Part shown: one piece after another, positions 59,584 to 64,000 of the stretch
Numbering within the stretch: position 1 is the first letter of the stretch
Layout of the letters: every line of letters starts with the position of its first letter
From: Streptomyces nitrosporeus
Lineage (GTDB): Bacteria > Actinomycetota > Actinomycetes > Streptomycetales > Streptomycetaceae
Direction: 5' to 3'
Assembly (NCBI RefSeq): GCF_008704555.1
Contig: NZ_CP023702.1
Span: 3,968,001-4,032,000, forward strand
DNA: 64,000 nt
Notes under the pieces: model-generated
What the model was told of the DNA's origin: nothing
What the model saw: only the letters and a program-made list of their open reading frames with translations
Database searches by the model: none
Translations under genes and position numbers: made by a program

Positions 59584-59721
59584 TACCTGTGCGCTCGGCT
59601 GCCGGAGGACCGCAGGGCATCTGATAAACCGGCTTCTCCGCAATATCGGGACACTCTGGACTTCTTTTTAAGGGGCGCTCGGAGGGTATAGCCGGAATTC
59701 GGCAGCCGGTAAGGTGCGCGC

Positions 59722-60990
59722 ATGACGGATCGGACGCCTGACGAGATAACCCCGGAGCCGGAGTCGAAGGAACGCGGAAGCGACAATCTCATTCGCCTCG
59801 GCGAATTCCGTACTCTGTGGACGGCCTACGTCCAGTCGGTCCTCGGCGACCAGCTGGCCCGGGTGGCGCTCTCGCTGCTCGTCTTCGAGCGCACCGAGTC
59901 GGCCGGCTGGACCGCGGCGACCTACGCGCTGACCACGCTGCCCGCCCTGCTGTCCGGAGTGCTCCTCACCGGCCTCGCCGACCGGTTCCCGCGGCGCACC
60001 GTCATGATCGGGTGCGACCTGGTGCGCGCCGTCCTCGTCGGACTGATGGCCCTGCCCGGCACCCCGCTGCCCCTGCTGGCCGGGCTGCTGGTCCTGGCGC
60101 AGCTGGCCGAGGCGCCCTTCGGCGCCGCCCAGGGCGCCCTCCTGCCGACGGTGCTCGGCAAGCGGTACGAACGCGGGCAGCGCGCCATGCTGATCACGCA
60201 TCAGGCCGGACAGCTCGCGGGTTTCGCCGGCGGCGGTGTGGTCGTCGTGTGGCTCGGCAGCCACGCCTCCCTCGGGCTGAACGCGCTGACCTTCCTGCTC
60301 TCGGCCGTCCTGATCCGTCTCGGGGTGAAGGCGCGTCCCGTCGAGGGCGGTACCGCCGGGCAGAAGCGGGTGCGCACCCAGATCGGCAGCGCCGTCGCCC
60401 TGATCTGGTCGGACCGGCGCCTGCGGTCGCTGGTCGCGCTCGGCTGGCTGGCCGGGTTCATCGTGCTGCCGGAAGGGCTCGCCGCGCCGTTCGCCGAGGA
60501 GGCGGGCGGCGGACCGGCCTCGGTGGGCCTGCTGCTCGCCGCCCACCCCGCGGGGATGGTGCTGGGGGCCGCTCTGCTGGGCCGTACGGGTGTCCAGGAC
60601 GCGTGGCGCCGGCGGATGCTCGGGCCGCTGGCCGTCGGAGCGAACGCGCCGCTGCTGCTGTACTGGGCGGGCCCCGGCGTCGGTGGGGCGGTGCTCCTGC
60701 TGGTGGTGTCGGGTGTGTTCTCCGCCTACCAGATCACCGCCGGAGCGACCTTCGTCATGCTCACCCCGGCCGGCCAGCGCGGGCAGGCCCTGGGACTGGC
60801 CCGGTCGGGGCTGACCGCCATGCAGGGCATCGGCGTGGCCTCGGGCGGTCTGGCCGCGGAGCTGTCCGGCTCGTCCGCGGCCACGATCGGCGGCGCGGGC
60901 CTGCTGGGCAGCCTCTGCGCGGTGCTCGTCGCCGTCGCCTGGGCACGGGCGCGCGGAACCGATGCGGGGACGATTCCCCTGAGAGCGTAG
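59722..60990 (+). CDS. MFS transporter (MFS_1/MdtH-like exporter type)
   Basis: 422 aa from ATG 59722. A polar N-terminus (1-25) is followed by twelve membrane segments in two halves: FRTLWTAYVQSVLGDQLARVALSLLVFERT begins the first, and SDRRLRSLVALGWLAGFIVLPEGLAAPFAEE the second. GLADRFPRRTVMIGCDLVRAVLV is the MFS motif A loop. It is probably a drug or metabolite exporter. Substrate unknown. Confidence 0.9.
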   Translation: MTDRTPDEITPEPESKERGSDNLIRLGEFRTLWTAYVQSVLGDQLARVALSLLVFERTESAGWTAATYALTTLPALLSGVLLTGLADRFPRRTVMIGCDLVRAVLVGLMALPGTPLPLLAGLLVLAQLAEAPFGAAQGALLPTVLGKRYERGQRAMLITHQAGQLAGFAGGGVVVVWLGSHASLGLNALTFLLSAVLIRLGVKARPVEGGTAGQKRVRTQIGSAVALIWSDRRLRSLVALGWLAGFIVLPEGLAAPFAEEAGGGPASVGLLLAAHPAGMVLGAALLGRTGVQDAWRRRMLGPLAVGANAPLLLYWAGPGVGGAVLLLVVSGVFSAYQITAGATFVMLTPAGQRGQALGLARSGLTAMQGIGVASGGLAAELSGSSAATIGGAGLLGSLCAVLVAVAWARARGTDAGTIPLRA

Positions 60991-61062
60991 GACTACCCGG
61001 CGCCGATGGCGGCTAGGGTCGGGAGCAGGAAACCCACGAGCGATCCACAGGAGTACCCAGCG

Positions 61063-61629
61063 ATGTCTATCGACCCGTCCTCGATTCCCAACTTCGGGGG
61101 CCAGCGCGAGCCGCAGCCGACAGGACCCGAGGGCCCGGTCGTCCCGGACCAGGACCTCGTCAAGCAGCTTCTCGAGCAGATGGAGCTGAAGTACGTCGTC
61201 GACGACGAGGGCGACCTCGCCGCGCCGTGGGAGGAGTTCCGCACGTACTTCATGTTCCGCGGCGAGGCGGAGCAGCAGGTCTTCTCGGTGCGTACGTTCT
61301 ACGACCGCCCCCACGCCGCGGACCAGCGGCCCGTGCTCCTGGACGCCGTCGACGACTGGAACCGCCGCACCCTGTGGCCCAAGGTCTACACGCACACCCA
61401 CGAGGGCGAGGACGGCGCGGACGGCTCCGTCCGGCTGATCGGTGAGGCGCAGATGCTCATCGGCACCGGCGTCAGCCTGGAGCACTTCGTCTCCTCCACG
61501 GTCAGCTGGGTGCGCGCCTCCATCGAGTTCGACAAGTGGCTCGTGGAGCGTCTGGGCCTGGAGCCCGCGGAGAAGAAGGCCGAGGAGAAGACCGGGGCCG
61601 AGGGCACCGAGCAGGCCCCGGAGGCCTGA
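61063..61629 (+). CDS. YbjN-domain protein
   Basis: 188 aa from ATG 61063, with CAGGAG upstream. After a Pro/Gly-rich start, LVKQLLEQMELKYVVDDEGDLAAPWEEFRTYFMF to WVRASIEFDKWLVERLGLEP forms an alpha/beta domain of the YbjN/type III chaperone-like fold. A charged Lys/Glu tail ends it. Streptomyces homologues are conserved, with no defined function. The 72 bases between it and the MFS gene allow cotranscription. Confidence 0.85.
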   Translation: MSIDPSSIPNFGGQREPQPTGPEGPVVPDQDLVKQLLEQMELKYVVDDEGDLAAPWEEFRTYFMFRGEAEQQVFSVRTFYDRPHAADQRPVLLDAVDDWNRRTLWPKVYTHTHEGEDGADGSVRLIGEAQMLIGTGVSLEHFVSSTVSWVRASIEFDKWLVERLGLEPAEKKAEEKTGAEGTEQAPEA

Positions 61630-61760
61630 GCCGGACACCTCACCGCCGGGCCCGGCCGGGCAGCGGTGGCCTCCCACGGCCACCACCCCCGGCCGGGCCC
61701 GCCGCGTTCCGGGGGCGGGACGCCGGGCGCGCCGTTTCCGGGGCGGGGCCCTGGGCGGAG

Positions 61761-62207
61761 TCAGGCGGCGGTGAGCCCCTTCAGCCGGGCGACCGCCTCC
61801 TCCAGCACCTCCGTGCGCTTGCAGAAGGCGAAGCGGACGAAGGGCGCGCCCTGGTCCCGGTGGTCGTAGAACACCGCGTTCGGGACGGCGACCACCCCGC
61901 ACCGCTCCGGCAGCTCCCGGCAGAACTCCACGGCGTCCCGCGTACCGCCCAGCGGGCGGATGTCGGTGGTGACGAAGTACGTCCCCGCGGGCCGGTACAC
62001 CCCGAAACCCGCCTCGGCCAGGCCCGCGCACAAGAGGTCCCGCTTGGCCCCGAGATCGGCGCGCAGGCCGTCGAAGTAGGTGCCGGGCAGCCGCAGGGCG
62101 TCCGCGACCGCGTACTGGAGGGGGCCGCCCGAGACATAGGTCAGGAACTGCTTGGCGGAACGGACGGCGCTCACCAGCGCGGGGCTCGCGGTGACCCAGC
62201 CGACTCC
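61761..62207 (-). pseudogene. 3' part of an aminotransferase gene cut by an integrated element
   Basis: The frame encodes about 149 C-terminal residues of a fold-type I aminotransferase. It begins abruptly at VGWVTASPALVSAVRSAKQFLTYVSGGPLQYAVA and continues GTYFVTTDIRPLGG to the normal end (FAFCKRTEVLEEAVARLKGL). In intact relatives this follows the PLP lysine segment SSAGKTFSFTGWK, which is missing; upstream sequence (62208-62219) is unrelated. About 240 N-terminal residues, including the PLP lysine, must lie at the far end of the element, off the window. Confidence 0.88.
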
Positions 62208-62227
62208 TCGTTCGTACACTCATTCGC
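62195..62227. other. Integration junction (attL or attR) of the right-hand element
   Basis: Homology to the aminotransferase ends at about 62207, and the recombinase gene starts at 62228, only 20 bases away. The recombination core must lie near 62200-62215. The other junction is outside the window, so the core dinucleotide cannot be defined. Confidence 0.75.
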
Positions 62228-63676
62228 GTGTCGCGCAACAAGCCCACCAGGGGCAACCCCAGCACCAGCGTCGCCGGTGAGCCGGCGGCGGTCTACTGCC
62301 GCATATCCCAGGCGGGCGACGACGACCAGACCGGCGTCGACCGCCAGGAGCGCATCTGCCGCGAGATCGCCGAGCGCCGGGGCCTGGTCATCGACCCCGC
62401 CCACGTCTTCGTCGACAACAGCCGCTCGGCTTGGAGCCGCAAGCGGAAGCGGCCCGGCTGGGACCGCCTGCTGGACGAGGCCCGGAGCCGTGGCTTCCGG
62501 CACATCATCGCCTACCACCCCGACCGGCTCATGCGGCAGCCCCGGGACCTGGAGGAGCTGCTCCAGGTCTCCGACGACCACGCGATCACCCTTCACGGCG
62601 AGGCGAACCGTCGTGACCTCGCCGACCCCGACGACCGCTTCATCCTCCGCATCGAGGTCGCGCACGCCTGCCGCTCCTCGGACGACACCTCGCGGCGGCT
62701 GAAGTCCGCGATGCAGGACCGGGCGCGGGAGGGCAAGCCGCAGGGCGGCGTGAGGCGGTTCGGTTACGCCAAGGACGGCATGACGATCGTCGAGGAGGAG
62801 GCCGAGATCGTCCGGGAGGTGTTCGACCGCTACCTGAAGGGGGAGGGTCCGGCGCCGATCGCGAAGGACCTGCACAGCCGGGGCATCCGCACGGCTGGCG
62901 GCAAGGCGTGGACCGGCGGCACCGTGCGCGCGCTGCTCGACTCCCGGCACGTCGCCGGAATCCGCATGCACCAGGGCGAGGAGATCGGCCCGGGCACCTG
63001 GCCCGCGATCATCGACGCGGGCGTGTGGGCGGAGGCGCGGACGCGGCGCGAGTACCGGTCGGCGGTGCACCGGGAGGCGCTCAGCAAGCCCGCGCAGCGC
63101 TACTACCTGCTGCGCGGTCTGGTGATGTGCGGACGGTGCGGGACGCTGATGTCCGGCAACCCCAAGGGGACCGGGCCGGTCTACCAGTGCAACCGCCGGG
63201 GCCGGAACGACGAGAAGAAGTGCACTCGGTCGATCATGGCCCAGACGCTGGAGGACTTCGTCGTGGACGCCGCGATCGAGCTGCTCGGCAAGCTGCGGGT
63301 GGACGGCCGGCTCGCCAGCAGCAACCTCTCCGAGAGCGTGGCTGAGGAGCTGGAGGGCGACCAGCGCCAGCTCGACGAGCTGAACCAGATGTGGACCGCG
63401 AAGGAGATCTCCACGGCCGAGTACCGCAAGATGCGCAAGGAGATCACCGACCGCATCGCCAAGGCCCAACGCAAGGTCGTCGTCCGCCCGATGGTGCTCC
63501 TGGATGGCCTCACGGGCGCGGGCGCGCGGACCGCCTGGGACGCCGAGGACATGACGGACGAGCGGCGCAACGCGGTGCTGCGGTTCCTCTTCTCCGGGAT
63601 TGTCATCGACGAGCCGAAGAAGTTCGGCCGGTACATGGACTGGGACCGGATCAGCGTCGAGCAGAACCCGCTGTAG
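62228..63676 (+). CDS. Large serine recombinase (site-specific integrase)
   Basis: 482 aa from GTG 62228. The resolvase catalytic domain (about residues 15-150) has the nucleophile in AVYCRISQAG (Ser27) and arginines in HPDRLMRQPRDLEELL. The recombinase domain (about 165-270; RREGKPQGG-like REGKPQGGVRRFGY) follows. A zinc ribbon (CGRCGTLMSG...YQCNRRGRNDEKKC), a coiled coil (about 345-400) and a C-terminal part complete it. It would insert and, with a partner factor, excise a phage or plasmid. It sits at the junction within the disrupted aminotransferase gene, as integrases usually do. Confidence 0.95.
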   Translation: MSRNKPTRGNPSTSVAGEPAAVYCRISQAGDDDQTGVDRQERICREIAERRGLVIDPAHVFVDNSRSAWSRKRKRPGWDRLLDEARSRGFRHIIAYHPDRLMRQPRDLEELLQVSDDHAITLHGEANRRDLADPDDRFILRIEVAHACRSSDDTSRRLKSAMQDRAREGKPQGGVRRFGYAKDGMTIVEEEAEIVREVFDRYLKGEGPAPIAKDLHSRGIRTAGGKAWTGGTVRALLDSRHVAGIRMHQGEEIGPGTWPAIIDAGVWAEARTRREYRSAVHREALSKPAQRYYLLRGLVMCGRCGTLMSGNPKGTGPVYQCNRRGRNDEKKCTRSIMAQTLEDFVVDAAIELLGKLRVDGRLASSNLSESVAEELEGDQRQLDELNQMWTAKEISTAEYRKMRKEITDRIAKAQRKVVVRPMVLLDGLTGAGARTAWDAEDMTDERRNAVLRFLFSGIVIDEPKKFGRYMDWDRISVEQNPL

Positions 63677-63738
63677 CGGGGCAAGTCGGTGGAATTCACC
63701 CCGCCGACCAGGCGATGAAGGGCGCAACATAGCCGACG

Positions 63739-63766
63739 ATCCCCGGTTAGGGAAACCGGGGATTTT
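63739..63766 (+). terminator. Intrinsic terminator after the integrase gene
   Basis: ATCCCCGGTT-AGGGA-AACCGGGGAT with 10-bp perfect arms, followed by TTTT: a classical rho-independent terminator, rarer in this genome than U-less hairpins. Confidence 0.9.
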
Positions 63767-63849
63767 CCGGAGCATGGATCCCCCCAGTCGACCTGCCGGC
63801 GGCATCACACGCCGGCGGATCGGCGACCGAATGCTGCCCGAGGACGTCC

Positions 63850-64000
63850 ATGCCCCGACACCAGGCCGAACCCGCCGTCATCCAGCCCGTCATCGCCCCC
63901 GAGTCAGCCCGCGCCGGCCGTCAGAAGGTGGACTCGGCGAGGGACGCGGCTCTCCAGCGCGTATGCGCGGGTTTCACGACGACGATCAGCCCACAGAGTG
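63850..64000 (+). CDS. Start of a possible gene, cut by the window end
   Basis: ATG 63850, with GAGGA five bases upstream, opens a frame that runs to the window end without a stop (MPRHQAEPAVIQPVIAPESA...; 50 codons). It has no recognisable motif yet. If real it would be the second gene of the integrated element. Confidence 0.4.
   Translation, partial: MPRHQAEPAVIQPVIAPESARAGRQKVDSARDAALQRVCAGFTTTISPQS

Noticed and set aside
59668..62265. An 865-codon minus-strand frame
   Set aside because: Antisense to the MFS and YbjN genes and out of frame with the truncated aminotransferase.
62171..63808. A 545-codon minus-strand frame over the integrase
   Set aside because: The plus strand encodes an unmistakable serine recombinase; the minus frame is its shadow.

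Overview
The window is a very GC-rich chromosomal segment of a Streptomyces. This rests on the codon usage, the frequent GTG and TTG starts, the dnaK-grpE-dnaJ-hspR and clpB heat-shock block with HspR (HAIR) operators, the gamma-butyrolactone synthase/receptor pair, an XRE/DUF397 regulator pair and a cold-shock protein followed by a DEAD-box helicase. Most of it reads as core chromosome interrupted by small accessory patches. All calls come from reading the sequence; no database search was run.

Left end (1-4,060): the leader-distal end of a type I-E CRISPR array with no cas genes in view, a PLP-dependent dehydratase, then a regulator patch (XRE protein overlapping a DUF397 protein, and two small Streptomyces-type proteins). 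4,100-15,200: NfeD/flotillin pair, peroxiredoxin, alpha/beta hydrolase, PAS-GAF-PP2C phosphatase, YunG-like protein, GNAT enzyme, cold-shock protein with DEAD-box helicase, and a membrane acyltransferase. 15,500-21,000: secreted peptidase-like hydrolase, quinone oxidoreductase, SDR, and the divergent afsA/scbA-like and arpA/scbR-like genes with a perfect operator palindrome between them. 21,100-28,300: secreted amidase, Rpf-LysM protein, a beta-phosphoglucomutase/GH65 phosphorylase operon, and an ABC-F ATPase preceded by a possible leader peptide.

28,900-39,600: secreted SGNH esterase, SDR, an unrecognised 199-aa protein behind an AT-rich promoter region, a PA14-like/FnIII secreted protein, a translationally coupled membrane-anchored protein and P-loop kinase, an MFS transporter with a minisatellite in its central loop, and a secreted three-repeat protein. 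39,570-42,520 is decayed: relic coding sequence, then a 1.7-kb tRNA-Gly island bounded by a 42-nt repeat of the tRNA 3' half. The island holds an RHH antitoxin, a broken PIN toxin and an unknown membrane protein. 42,750-48,600: zinc-ribbon protein, dCTP deaminase, phosphoribosyltransferase, Yip1-like protein, EtfD-like Fe-S oxidoreductase, sugar transferase.

48,700-59,420 is the heat-shock block: dnaK-grpE-dnaJ-hspR and clpB, both with HAIR operators, so HspR made from the first operon should repress both. Inserted between them is an unusual cassette: two paralogous LuxR-type regulators, a small secreted protein with nine (G/S)DIAW repeats, and an overlapping Rieske-like protein in which both predicted His ligands are Arg. 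The right end has an MFS transporter, a YbjN protein, and an aminotransferase gene cut by an integrated element whose large serine recombinase begins at 62,228. The element runs off the window.
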